Shown in pieces: positions 9,094-19,400 of a stretch of DNA of 64,000 nucleotides. Numbering within the stretch: the stretch's first letter is position 1; the number at the start of each line of letters is the position of its first letter. The stretch lies in assembly GCA_024734495.1 (NCBI GenBank), contig JALMQS010000409.1:186305-250304 (forward strand). Direction: 5' to 3'. The translations under genes and the position numbers were made by a program. This DNA comes from Forficula auricularia. Lineage: Eukaryota; Arthropoda; Insecta; Dermaptera; Forficulidae. The notes beneath the pieces were generated by a model that was not told the DNA's origin, made no database searches, and saw only the letters and a list, made by a program, of their open reading frames with translations.

Positions 9094-10082
9094 TTAAGTG
9101 ACTTATTAATTAAAAATCATTAACTCTATTTAGACCTTCCATTATAAAAATTTCCTAAATTTTTAAATTAAGTTTTTTTCAATGTTTTGAATCAAATTAC
9201 TCAGAGTTTTGGTTTAAAAAATTCATCAAATTTGAACAGTCATAGCTTTTTAGCTAACTAATTTTATATATGTGTATTAATAAATAATTGTTACTATTAA
9301 GCTGTGCCTGTCTCAACTTCTTAGCCTAAATCGTTTGCTGACGAAAATATTTCTAATTCTCCAAAATTTGCTCGTAGCGTACTTTTCAAATGTTGAAAAA
9401 GACCCACCCCTCAAAATCAAATTGATTTTATTCTAATATATATCTATGAATTTTGGATATAAAATTTTGGTTTTGAAATTTTTCGTCGCGTTTTTTTCAA
9501 ATATAGCCCTCTCTTTGAATATATTTTTATTATTTTTTTTCTTGTTAAAAGTAAATTACGTTTTTTCTACCTTTAATTAAGCTATACCTGGTCAAAGTTT
9601 CAATTTTAAAACTCTTTTTATATATTTTTGTTTGATTTGACAAATTTTTCTAATTTAGTTTTTTATGAGTTCATAATTAAAATTGTTCTTTGTATTCTAG
9701 CAGGCTTAATTGAAGAACCATTGTTTTTAGTGTATTTATCATTATAATTAAAATACTGAACACTTATTCTTGGGTTTGTCTGTCTGTTCCTTATAATATA
9801 TATAAATAAATAAATTAGAATACAACATAATATTTATTTTATGTTTGATATAGTTAACTCTTTTATTGATTTTTTTTTTATTAAGTTTTAAAACTAAAAC
9901 TTAACTTTTTCAATTTGTAAAACTGAATAATTTTAAAACCTTTAATTAAAATAAAATTCAGTTTGAATATTTAATTTAAACAAGAGATAATAAATTATAC
10001 ACTTTAGCAAATTTCAAAGTTCCTATTAAATTTATAGAGCCTTTATTATTTATTTATAATTTATTATTCCTAGTATATTATA
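9094..10082. other. AT-rich DNA, no gene
   Basis: Nearly 1 kb of low-complexity AT-rich sequence with many short A and T runs. I see no frame, RNA motif or repeat end that can be named. Confidence 0.5.
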
Positions 10083-10087
10083 TAGAT

Positions 10088-10330
10088 CACCCCTGTCCAA
10101 CCTTTTGGCTTATACGGGCCATATTTAAACAAAAAAAACTGTCTCGGACCGCAGATAAAATATTATTCTATTGATATTTGTTATTAAAAAAAAAAAAAAA
10201 ATAGTTAATAATGTAGAAAAATAAGAATTTTATTATTTTTTTTACCTCATAGTGAGCTTCTAATTTTACTTTTCGTAAATTTTATACTTGAAAATAGCTT
10301 CTCGTATGTGTAAATACATACCTACATATT
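10088..10330 (+). mobile_element. hAT-like transposon end
   Basis: CACCCCTGTCCAACCTTTTG, then GGCTTATACGGGCCATAT and CGGACCGCAGATAAAAT, follow the layout of a common hAT terminus (CAGGGGT-CCAACCTTTTGGC-GGGCCA). Downstream TAGTGAGCTTCTAATTTTA is in the style of the subterminal part of such elements. No transposase is found; the other end is not identified. Confidence 0.5.
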
Positions 10331-10332
10331 TT

Positions 10333-10372
10333 GTTTATTGGGCCTCGAAGGAGGCCCGCCTCTTTCAAAAAG
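10333..10372 (-). repeat. LINE-like 3' end motif, diverged copy
   Basis: Minus strand: AAAGAGGCGGGCCTCCTTCG then AGGCCCAATAAAC. Same hairpin plus AATAAA as at 6847 and 25516. Confidence 0.35.
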
Positions 10373-10423
10373 TGATATTATGTATTAGTATTTGTTTATA
10401 TTTTTTCCTGACTAGATAATTAA

Positions 10424-10553
10424 TGAGGCGACTGTGGGTCAGTGGCTAGATTGTTTGGTCGCTGACTCGGAGATCGCTGGTTCGAGACCGAGTCTCGGCA
10501 GATATATATTTGCAGTCGCCTCCTCTTGGAAAGTAATGGCAACCTACCAAGAG
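10424..10553 (+). mobile_element. tRNA-derived SINE head fused to VNTR sequence
   Basis: TGTGGGTCAGTGGCTAGATT (A box) and GCTGGTTCGAGACCGAG (B box) are followed by TTGGAAAGTAATGGCAACCT, a body sequence seen in many insect SINEs. At 10551 the SINE passes directly into the 117-bp repeat unit described next. The junction could be an insertion into the repeat or a composite element. Confidence 0.65.
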
Positions 10554-10775
10554 TATGATTTCACAGGATCTGGTCACAATTGAATCTGCAGAAGAGGATT
10601 CGGATGATGAATATCCCGACGAGCCATCTTGCCCGTTCACTCCTGCATCCGCCACTCCGATTGCCACGTTGATCGTTTCACAGGATCGGGTCACAATTGA
10701 ATCTGCAGAAGAGGATTCGGATGATGAATATCTCTATTCATAATCACCAATCTTGAAGTCTAGTTCCAGATTGAA
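10554..10775 (+). repeat. 117-bp VNTR unit, 1.6 copies
   Basis: From ATTTCACAGGATC the sequence encodes, on the plus strand, ESAEEDSDDEYPDEPSCPF followed by TPASATPIATL and a second partial unit ending ..DDEYLYS and a stop at 10743. The unit is the same as the array at 33999-34684 (opposite strand), and both end with TCTATTCATAATCACCAAT. So the two loci share not only the unit but the terminal non-repeat sequence. Confidence 0.75.
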
Positions 10776-10803
10776 AATTTAAAATTAGCACTTTTATTTT
10801 CCG

Positions 10804-10821
10804 AAAACTTCACATTAGATT
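10804..10821. repeat. 18-bp target-site duplication, left
   Basis: AAAACTTCACATTAGATT, identical at 11406-11423. It bounds the inverted dimer. Confidence 0.75.
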
Positions 10822-11405
10822 GAAAGTAATGGAAGGCAGCCCAGAGGTAATGAGGAAAGAAAAAATTAACATACATAAAATAAGGTGTAATTTATTGGAA
10901 TCCTTCCTCCTTTCCTTTCAAACCGACGTTTCGGAGGATTTTCCCTCTTCTTCTGTCAAAGGGTCAATGAATGAAACAAATAAAATGTTTCCTTCTTCTC
11001 TCCACAGTAGTGTTCAAAAACTTTCTTCATTTGTAACAAAAGGCATAGAAAGACAAAAAAATTTTTCCCTTTTCTTAATTAAGCTAATTAAGAAAAGAAG
11101 GAAAAAATTTTTTTTGTCTTTCTATGCCTTTTGTTACAAATGAAGAAAGTTTTTGAACACTATTGTGGAGAGAAGAAGGAAACATTTTATTTGTTTCATT
11201 CATTGACCCTTTGAAACCCTGAAGAAGGAGGGAAAAATCCTCCGAAACGTCGGTTTGAAAGGAAAGGAGGAAGGATTCCAATAAATTACACCTTATTTTA
11301 TATGTGTTAATTTTTTCTTTCCTCAATACCTCTGGGCTGCCTTCCATTACTTTCAATTAAAATTTCTACCAGTCCGTCTCTCTCCAGAGAAAATTTCGTT
11401 GCAAA
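10822..11405. mobile_element. Inverted dimer (head-to-head) of a hammerhead-carrying element
   Basis: Two arms of about 265 bp (10822-11083 and 11084-11357) are reverse complements with few differences, meeting at CTTAATTAAGCTAATTAAG. Outer ends read GAAAGTAATGGAAGGCAGCC inward. Each arm carries the CTGAAGA-hairpin-GAAACGTC module and a CCAATAAATT signal; the right arm is intact, the left has GACAGAAGA in place of the first box. A further 48-bp tail follows the right arm. The whole is bounded by an 18-bp target duplication. Frames 10820-11143 and 11084-11356 are only mirror reading of the arms. Probably a non-autonomous Penelope-related retroelement. Confidence 0.65.
11209..11261 (+). ncRNA. 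Hammerhead-ribozyme-like RNA motif
   Basis: Stem I CTTTGAAACC/GGTTTGAAAG (11209-11218 with 11252-11261) pairs 9 of 10. CTGAAGA at 11219-11225, an extra A, stem II GGAGG/CCTCC (11227-11231 with 11239-11243), GAAA 11244-11247, CGTC 11248-11251. AATAAA follows at about 11280. Same architecture as 8771-8822 though stem sequences are unrelated, which supports conserved structure rather than shared recent origin. Confidence 0.5.
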
Positions 11406-11423
11406 AAAACTTCACATTAGATT
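11406..11423. repeat. 18-bp target-site duplication, right
   Basis: Matches 10804-10821 exactly. Confidence 0.75.
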
Positions 11424-11630
11424 TTCAGATTTCTTATTTTAGAGAAAAAAAATTTATCAGGCCAAACTGTTGTGTGTTTTCAAGTAACTAAATATAAATC
11501 TCAATGTTTTAAGGAATTTTAGGTTTTATGTTGGGCCACGGGTTGGTTGGTACCTAGATATTGGTAATAGTTGGTACCTAGATATTGGTAAATTATCAGA
11601 AATGTGTTTTCAATTTATACTTTCGATATA

Positions 11631-11805
11631 CACTCGGGAGCAGCTAAATCGACTCAACCTCTAAGCGCGCATACAAAGTCGTTTTTCTTTTAAATGGCCA
11701 AGCCGATATTTATAAAATAAATATATCTTTAAAGCTTATTTATTTAGCTTTATATTGATATCAATTTCAAGCAAATCGGCTCATTACTTTTTAAATTATG
11801 TGATC
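11631..11805. repeat. Left terminal inverted repeat of the Tc1 element
   Basis: 175 bp, pairs with 13104-13278; begins CACTCGGGAGCAGCTAAATC, inner end TTAAATTATGTGATC. Confidence 0.85.
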
Positions 11806-11932
11806 TTAATGACAATGAAAGGAAAAAAGGGTGTAAAGGAAAGGAAAAGTAGGGATGTTCAAAATTAAAATAAAATTGACATTTTAAACATAACAAAGAA
11901 AATTTATTTTCTTAATAATTTGTGTTGCCCCC

Positions 11933-12943
11933 CTAGCTTTTATAACAGCCCGCATGCGATCCTGCATCGACCTGATGAGTTTTTTTTATAAAATCTTGAG
12001 GGATGCCTTCCCATTCATCTAACAAAGCTGTCTTAAGCTCATCAATGGTCGAAGGTACCGAATTTCTGGCTCGAACCCTTTGTTTGAAGTGGTCCCACAT
12101 ATGTTCGATGGGATTCATGTCTGGGCTGAGCGCTGGCCACTCTATGGTGTGGATAGCGACTTCGGTCATGTATTGCCGAGTGACCATCGCAGTGTGGCAC
12201 CGGGCATTATCATGCATCAGTAAAAATTTTTCCCCAATAAATCCTTTATAAGGAACAACATGATGCAGGAGAATGTCAGCAATGTAACGGTCAGCTGTTA
12301 GACTCCCTCCCCGGCCTCCACCAGGCACAAAAACAATATCTGTTTTTCCCTCCAGAGAAATGCCACCCCAAATCATGCAGGAACCACCACCATGTGACAC
12401 TGTTTGAGAGAAACAGCATTGAGAAAATCGCTCTCCCTGACGCCTGTAGACCCGACTTCTCCTGTCACTTCCATGAATGCACTCTCTACACTCATCTGTG
12501 AAAAGGACAGCCCGCCATTGGTCGATACTCCAATTGAGATGCTCTCGAGCAAATTGAAGTCGAGCTTGACGGTGACGTGAGGTTAATTTTGGTTCAGAGG
12601 CAGGTCTTCTGCAAGTGAGGTTGGCTTCCTTCAAGCGTCTTCTGACTGTCCACTGACTGACAGCCAGACCTCGAACTTCTCTCAGCTGCTGCTGGACATC
12701 GACACCAGTGAGGTGGCGGTTTCGGAGAGACGTCGTGACGATAAAACGGTCATCCCTCTCAGACGTGCACCGGCGGCGGCGGGTATTCGGTCTCCGAGTG
12801 AAGGCACCAGTCTCCTGAAACCTTCTGTAGACCCTTGAGACAGAAGACTGACTTAAGTTCAATTGACGAGCGACTTCTCTTTGGCTAAGGCTCTGTTCCA
12901 ACAGAGCAACAACTTGAGCGGCAACTTCTGGCTTAGTATCCAT
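11933..12943 (-). CDS. Tc1-type transposase, DD34E, C-terminus frameshifted
   Basis: 336 codons from an ATG at 12943. The N-terminus has a paired helix-turn-helix (SLSQREVARQLNLSQSSVSR) and a second basic domain with CRRPASEPKLTSRHRQARLQ. The catalytic residues are all present: D in FTDEC (about residue 150), D in LLMHDNARCH (about 244) and E in NPIEHMWD, with 34 residues between the second D and the E, as in Tc1 proteins. GGGSCMIWGGIS is the usual glycine-rich box. Near the end an 8-A run (8 T on the plus strand, 11980-11987) puts the last 20 or so residues in another frame, giving an atypical ..HAGCYKS end. Tc1 proteins normally end RG-x-x-T-x-Y, visible in the neighbouring frame. Activity is therefore doubtful, although the catalytic core is whole. 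Confidence 0.9.
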   Translation of the reverse strand: MDTKPEVAAQVVALLEQSLSQREVARQLNLSQSSVSRVYRRFQETGAFTRRPNTRRRRCTSERDDRFIVTTSLRNRHLTGVDVQQQLREVRGLAVSQWTVRRRLKEANLTCRRPASEPKLTSRHRQARLQFAREHLNWSIDQWRAVLFTDECRECIHGSDRRSRVYRRQGERFSQCCFSQTVSHGGGSCMIWGGISLEGKTDIVFVPGGGRGGSLTADRYIADILLHHVVPYKGFIGEKFLLMHDNARCHTAMVTRQYMTEVAIHTIEWPALSPDMNPIEHMWDHFKQRVRARNSVPSTIDELKTALLDEWEGIPQDFIKKTHQVDAGSHAGCYKS

Positions 12944-13103
12944 GATTTTCTAAAAACAATTGTGCCAATTTGCGTAGATGTGTTGAGGTCAATTGCTGAA
13001 AATCGATTAATAAGAATAATTGGTTACATTGGTTTTTATAAGGAAATTGTAACTAACAAGTAGCGGCAGCTAGGAACAGCAATTTTTCCAGTTCAGCCAT
13101 TCG

Positions 13104-13278
13104 GATCACATAATTTAAAAAGTAATGAGCCGATTTGCTTGAAATTGATATCAATATAAAGATAAATAAATAAGCTTTAAAGATATATTTATTTTATAAA
13201 TATCGGCTTGGCCATTTAAAAGAAAAACAACTTTGTATGCGCGCTTAGAGGTTGAGTCGATTCAGCTGCACCCGAGTG
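13104..13278. repeat. Right terminal inverted repeat of the Tc1 element
   Basis: 175 bp, reverse complement of 11631-11805; outer end GCTGCACCCGAGTG. Confidence 0.85.
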
Positions 13279-13592
13279 TACTTTCCATACATACACATAG
13301 ATAAGAATGAACTCCAAACTACCTAAATCTTCTTTAATTTCAAAATTAATTTTTCTCTTTCCCTTTCTCCCTTGCAAATGAAAATCAATATAATTTCAAA
13401 ACTTTACTAATCTTAACGCCGTTTAATTATTCATTCGATCTAAGAAACTGAGTGATTTAATAATCTTTTATGAATATCAAGCTTCAATTGAAAATATTTT
13501 ATTCAACTTCAATTTCTTGATTTTTTTATTAGTTCGCTGAGAAAATGAGGCCATCTTTAGTATTTTCCTTATTCGGAATTCAGATCCATATA

Positions 13593-14270
13593 AGTTATAT
13601 ATTCTAACTACCCTCTTCTTCCCTCCTTGTGTCTAGCGACTTTCGCTGACACAGCAACAGTAAAATAGGTATAAAAGCCAGCCGCTCGGCTAGGCAAACT
13701 GGTTTTCAGCGCTCATTTGGAAATACTGCCCGGTGAGTCTACCCTAACAGGTGCACCCCTCGGCCCCAGCTAAATTTCGGTGGTCCTAGTCCAAACAGTG
13801 ACTCAGGCACGAACGGTTAACCCGTGAAGAAACTACATCACTATCACCTTAGCGCAGCTCCCGGTAATTATACTAACTTTTCGGAACTTTAAAACCGGTT
13901 ATAAAAATTTATGTTTTCAACTTACTACAAGCGTGTGTCTCCTTAATATATATTTTCTCACGACAATTTAACTTTGTAACTCCAAGTGTAATAAACATTG
14001 TAAAACATTTAATTTTCAAATAAATAAATCAATAAAAAAAAAAATAAAAGAAAAGGAATCGTATCTTAAAAGACTATAAACATTCTATTTCATTTTGAAC
14101 TTAAAACCGTACCACTATATTTTCCAGTAAACCCGTCAAAAGTCTAAAATCTAAATTCAAACTATCCAGCGCATAACAAACCCAGCTCTGCCAAATTCCT
14201 CAAATATTTTGCGTGTTTGTCTAGAAACGATTTCTTTTTTTAAAAGAGTCCGGACACGTAAAATATAACT
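13593..14270 (+). repeat. 5' LTR
   Basis: 678 bp with AGTTATAT/ATATAACT ends. TATAAAAG at 13670-13677 is the likely promoter; a candidate initiator TCATTTGG lies about 35 bp downstream. AATAAACATTG near 13990 may serve as polyadenylation signal. Confidence 0.95.
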
Positions 14271-14287
14271 GGCGCCCGAACAGGGAC
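14270..14287 (+). promoter_or_regulatory. Primer-binding site, tRNA-Lys type
   Basis: TGGCGCCCGAACAGGGAC, complementary to the 3' end of a tRNA-Lys, overlaps the last base of the 5' LTR. The gypsy group is known to use tRNA-Lys. Confidence 0.85.
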
Positions 14288-15252
14288 GAGAAACTGCCAG
14301 AAAATCTGGAAAATAAAGCGCGAAAATTATACACGGTTTTTGGCGCCCAGCAAATTCCCATTCGAAAAAAAAAAAAAAACATTTAAAACCCGTGAGAAAA
14401 TCTCTTCCAGTCAATTCTCAACGAAAAACATTACCTCAGCGAAGTGCTCAATTTTATCAAAGTGATAAGTGTTATCTGTGCTCCTGTGCTCAACAAGTGC
14501 CGTATTACTATCGCTCGCCCACGCTAAAGATGAATCATCTCCATCTATTGTAAGTAAGACATTGAACTTGAACTTATAATAATAAATAAAAAGAATAATT
14601 AAGATAAAAATATTGAAGATAAAGAAGGAATAAATAAATACTAATATTAATATTTATGATAAGCTGAATAAATTCAAAACGTATAAGCTTAGATAAATAC
14701 TAATTAAAATTAAAAACCTTAATTAGTTAAATATATGTAATAAACGAATAAGACTAATTAAGAATTTTTAATATTGCGCAATTAAAAATAATAATCATAA
14801 AGATAAAAATACTAATGAATTAATAAAAGATATAAAGTAATAAATAAAATAAATATAAATACAGTAATAAAGCACTATTGAATGAAATAAATATAGAGAT
14901 AAATACATAAATAAATAAAATAAATAAAATAATTTGCTATATTATATAAAATATACTTAAAATAATTAAATATTTTAACTATAAATATATATTCTATTAC
15001 CTTTTAAAATAATATATTCTATGTCTAGATATAATCAACAAAAGATCGATAAATATTTTTCTAGAATAATTAGACAGATCAAACAACATAAATTAAAATT
15101 AAGATATATCGAAATATTCGGCGAAGATCTGACGTACGAAAAATAATTATCTATCTTACCATTAACATAATATTTTAATAATTTAATAATATTTTTTAGT
15201 ATATATAATATATATAATATATTTTTTTTTTGTAATAACAAATTTGTAAACA
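14288..15252 (+). other. Retroelement leader, non-coding
   Basis: About 965 bp of extremely AT-rich sequence without a sustained frame, between the PBS and the gag ATG. Likely contains packaging signal and a splice donor for env, but I cannot point to either. Confidence 0.5.
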
Positions 15253-16467
15253 ATGTCTACCACTACGCAAACTACACCCTCCAATACTATGCCCGTTTCA
15301 AGTATAGCTCCCTCGCAACTAATAAACCCCCACCCCTTGCCATCACAAAATACATTTTCGATTCCCGGCCCAAGCCAAAATATGTTCCCCATCCCCGTAA
15401 CACATCACGACAACCCCCCTATTTTAGAACAAGGCTTACGCACATCTAGTATCCACGAAATTAAGGAATACCTAGAAATAATCCCCACTTTTAATGGAGA
15501 AATAGAAAACCTAACGCCGTTTATTTTACAAACGGAAAAGGTAATTAAATTATTTTACAATGATAACCGCGACGGATTTCATGATTATATTATCGGTCGC
15601 ATAAAAAACAAAATCTCCGGGGAAGCAGCCTTATATATAAACACCCAAAATATAGATACATGGGACGAGCTAAAAAATTGCCTCATAAATAGCTACGCTG
15701 ACAAACGCGATGACAGTACTCTGATAATCGAACTCACACATTGCAGGCAGACAGGGGACGACCCCTTAGAATTTTACAAATACATTCACACTAAATTAAA
15801 TATATTATATAACTATTATGTTCTTAATTACGAATCAGAACCAGAATTAATAAATTTAGCACAGCGATTAGCCCTTAAAACCTTCCTGGTGGGATTAAAA
15901 GATCCTCTTGGTTCTCTAATTAGAACGAAAGATCCAAAATCTCTCGAGGAGGCTTTATCGGTAATGAAAAATTGTTATTCAAAAGAATTAAGAATAAATA
16001 AAAGCCCACATGCACCAAATGCGTTTACACACAAAAATTTGCAAAATTTCAACCCCCGCCCCAATTTTCAACAACGCCCTAATTTTTTCCCTCCCCGACA
16101 AAATTTCCAGCAACAATCCTTTACACCACAATATAATTTCAACCCCCAACAAAATTCCACACCCCGTCAAAATTTTTCATATTCTAATAATTCTACTCCT
16201 CATCGCCCTAACCACTTCGATAGGAGACAGCAAAATTACAACAGAGGAAGAAATAATAGACACCCACCCCCCGGACGAGGCTTTGTACAAAGCATGATTA
16301 ACCAGTCAAATAGATCACAAAATTTAAATTATAACGAAATAGATTATTCTGACCCTAACCAACAAAATTTTTTAGACCAACACGCCTCGATATACCAAGA
16401 CCCAAATACAGAAAATTACACCGAAGACTCCCAGACTTACCCCCAAGACCCTCAAACAAAAAATTAA
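15253..16467 (+). CDS. gag: gag of the errantivirus-type element
   Basis: 404 codons from ATG 15253. Residues about 1-65 are a Pro/Ser/Gln-rich leader. Residues 65-250 are the capsid region (EYLEIIPTFNGEIENLTPFI, then WDELKNCLINSYADKRDDST, then LALKTFLVGLKDPLGSLIRT), in the order seen in gypsy-group gags. From about 265 the protein is a low-complexity N/Q/P/F and Arg-rich tail (repeats of NFQQRPNF type, RGRNNRHPPPGRG) that probably takes the place of a nucleocapsid. There is no CCHC knuckle, as in most errantiviruses. It ends at 16467 directly behind a slippery heptamer. Confidence 0.9.
   Translation: MSTTTQTTPSNTMPVSSIAPSQLINPHPLPSQNTFSIPGPSQNMFPIPVTHHDNPPILEQGLRTSSIHEIKEYLEIIPTFNGEIENLTPFILQTEKVIKLFYNDNRDGFHDYIIGRIKNKISGEAALYINTQNIDTWDELKNCLINSYADKRDDSTLIIELTHCRQTGDDPLEFYKYIHTKLNILYNYYVLNYESEPELINLAQRLALKTFLVGLKDPLGSLIRTKDPKSLEEALSVMKNCYSKELRINKSPHAPNAFTHKNLQNFNPRPNFQQRPNFFPPRQNFQQQSFTPQYNFNPQQNSTPRQNFSYSNNSTPHRPNHFDRRQQNYNRGRNNRHPPPGRGFVQSMINQSNRSQNLNYNEIDYSDPNQQNFLDQHASIYQDPNTENYTEDSQTYPQDPQTKN
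16458..16464 (+). promoter_or_regulatory. Slippery heptamer A AAA AAT for -1 frameshift
   Basis: AAAAAAT stands immediately before the gag stop (TAA 16465-16467), in register X-XXY-YYZ with the gag frame. The pol frame is -1 relative to gag and is open here. So Pol is probably made as a Gag-Pol fusion by -1 slippage; a stimulatory structure downstream was not identified. Confidence 0.65.
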
Positions 16468-19400
16468 ATACAAATTTTCAAAATTTCTTTAAAAATGAAA
16501 ATTTACCTTCAAAAAATTTAGAAACTAAAACCCCTCCCGAACTACCTTATATAATCCACCCTAAACTAAAAATTAAAATATTTATTGATACTGGTAGCAC
16601 GAATTCCTATATTACCCCTAAATTAGCAAATAAAATTTATAAAAATTATATTAGTTTTGACCCCATCCTAGTAACTTCAGCCCACGGCTCTAGTAAGCAA
16701 AATTTCGCCGTAAAACGTTCATTTTTCGAAATTTTTCATACAAATTCCCCTCTTACATTTTATTTGTATGATTTTCATTCTAAGTTCGATATGCTTTTAG
16801 GCCTTGACAATATTCGAAAACTTCAGGCTAAATTCGATTTCGTAAATGACACTTTAGTCACGACAAAGCGAACTTTTAAAATTTATTATTTGAATGTCGA
16901 ATCGAAGGTTTCAACAATCAACAATCTCAAAGTTGATCTCTCGGCTTTTCGAGTTGAACATTTAAACGACGAAGAAAAGTTCGGTCTCGCGAAAGTTATC
17001 CAAAAATTTAAAAATATAATTTATGACGAAAATTCTCCACTCACTTTTACTAATCAGATTAAACATTTCATTCGGACCACAGATGATATCCCGGTGTATA
17101 CAAAGCAATTTAGGCTTCCCGAGATTCATCGAGCAGAAATTGAAAATCAAATCTCGAATCTTTTGGCACAAAATATTATTGAACCCTCGTATAGTCCATG
17201 GAGCTCACCCCTGTGGCTAGTCAGCAAAAAGCCCGACGCCTCAGGTAAACCCAAGTGGCGCCTCGTTACCGATTTCCGCAAGGTTAACTTAAAAACGATT
17301 AACGATAAATATCCTATACCCAACATAAATGAAATACTTTATAAATTAGGCAAATGCAATTATTTTTCGACCATAGATCTGGCAAGTGGATTTCATCAGA
17401 TTGAGATGAATCCGGCCGATAAAGAAAAAACTGCATTCAACACGGACCACGGCCATTACCAATACCGCAGAATGCCTTTCGGTTTAAAAAATGCCCCTAG
17501 CACCTTTCAACGTGTTATGGACAACATTCTAAGAGGATTGCTAAATAAAATATGCCTCGTCTACTTAGACGATATCATAGTTTTCGCCAGCAACCTTAAA
17601 GAACATTTGGATAGATTAAATTTAGTATTCGATAGGCTCAATCGAGCAAATTTTAAAATTCAACTAGATAAATGCGAATTCTTAAAACGGGAAGTTGCTT
17701 TCCTGGGTCACATCGTGACTCCTGAAGGTGTAAAGCCAAACCCCGACAAAATTAAAGCCATAAAAAATTTCCCCATTCCGACTACGGCCAAACAAATTAA
17801 ATCTTTCCTCGGTCTCCTAGGGTACTATCGGAAATTTATCGCTAACTTCGCCAAACTCACAAAGCCACTAACAAAATTAACGAAAAAACATGCAAAAATT
17901 AACATTTCGGATATAGAATACAAAAACTGCTTCGAGGATTGTAAGAAGCTCTTAACTAATGAACCTCTCCTACAATACCCCGACTATTCTAAAAAGTTTA
18001 ATATCACGACAGACGCTTCGGATTATGCTATAGGAGCAGTGTTGTCACAAGGACCAATGGGTCAAGACAAACCTATCGCATACGCGAGTCGGACATTAAA
18101 CCCAGCAGAAATTAACTATAGTACGATAGAGAAGGAGCTTCTGGCTATAGTCTACGCCACGAAGTACTTCAGACCGTACATTTTCGGCAGAAAATTCGAC
18201 ATATTCAGCGACCACAAACCTCTCCAATGGTTGTTTAATATGAAAGATCCCAACTCAAAATTCATTAGATGGAGAACAAAACTAAGTGAGTATGACTTCG
18301 ACATCAATTATAAGAAAGGCTCGACAAATTACGTAGCCGATTCTTTATCTCGGAACCCCGCAGAAATCAATGTAAATGTTCGGAAAACCATTGATCTCTA
18401 CGAGTGGATTAATAATCCTCAAAATTTAACAAATCCAATAGATCCTATGGAAATACAAAACTTGGAACGAGAACTACAAACACAAAATCCACCCACGGCC
18501 TCACCATCAACTTCAACCCTAGATCCCATTGAACTCCTTAATCAAAATTATGAGTCACCAGTATCAATCGACCCCGACCTTCTAGACGAATTAGACCAAC
18601 AATTAGCACAAAATCTTCCGTCAAACTCCACCATAAAATTAACCAATAAACCTCTAAATTACTTCCAGAACCAAATTCATCTCAAAATTATTTCACTTCC
18701 GACTACTTCAATTCAAATTAAAAAATTATTCAACAAAAAACTTCAAAGATTCATTGTTAACGTATCCGAACAAAATTTCGAATCCGATATAATAACTTTC
18801 TTAAAACAATATACCGTGCCTTCGTGTAACTATTATATTTACTCGGACGCACGCGTTCTAGAAAAATTAGAACCAATTATCCTTACGCACTTCACAGGTC
18901 TAAAAATCTTTAAAACAAATAAACTATTGAAAGATATCGAGGATCCTGAGGAAAGGACCGAGATATTAGAAAATTACCACTCTGGTAAAACAAATCATCG
19001 TGGGATATCGGAAACCCACGAGAAATTAAAAGATAAATACTTTTGGCCCAAGTTGAAGGAGGATATCACAGAATATGTAAATAACTGTGATATATGTCAA
19101 AAATCTAAATACGATAGACACCCCCTGAAACTAGAATTAAATTTAGTCCCTACGGCAAAACGCCCGTTCGAAATTATACATCTGGACAGCCTCGCGATGG
19201 AAAACCAGAAATTTCTAACAATAGTGGACTCATTTTCAAAATTCGCCCAAGCCTATCCACTAAAATCACTTCAACCGACCGAAATCGTCGATAAACTATT
19301 AGAATACTTTTCGCTAAATAATATACCTAAATTAATCATTTCGGATAACGGTGGAGAGTTCAAGAACAACCTCCTCCAAGAGTTCCTCAAACTCCACAAA

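Larger units (their letters stand above)
11631..13278 (-). mobile_element. Complete Tc1-family DNA transposon
   Basis: Bounded by TA on each side (11629-11630 and 13279-13280), the canonical Tc1/mariner target duplication. The ends begin CACTCGGG and finish CCCGAGTG. Inverted repeats are 175 bp each and differ at only a few positions, so the insertion is fairly recent. It contains a single transposase gene on the minus strand. Length 1648 bp is normal for Tc1 elements. Confidence 0.9.

Noticed and set aside
10820..11356. Two similar roughly 100-codon proteins on opposite strands
   Set aside because: They are mirror translations of the arms of one inverted repeat.
16010..16297. Second frame inside gag
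   Set aside because: A shadow of the low-complexity gag tail; no independent similarity.
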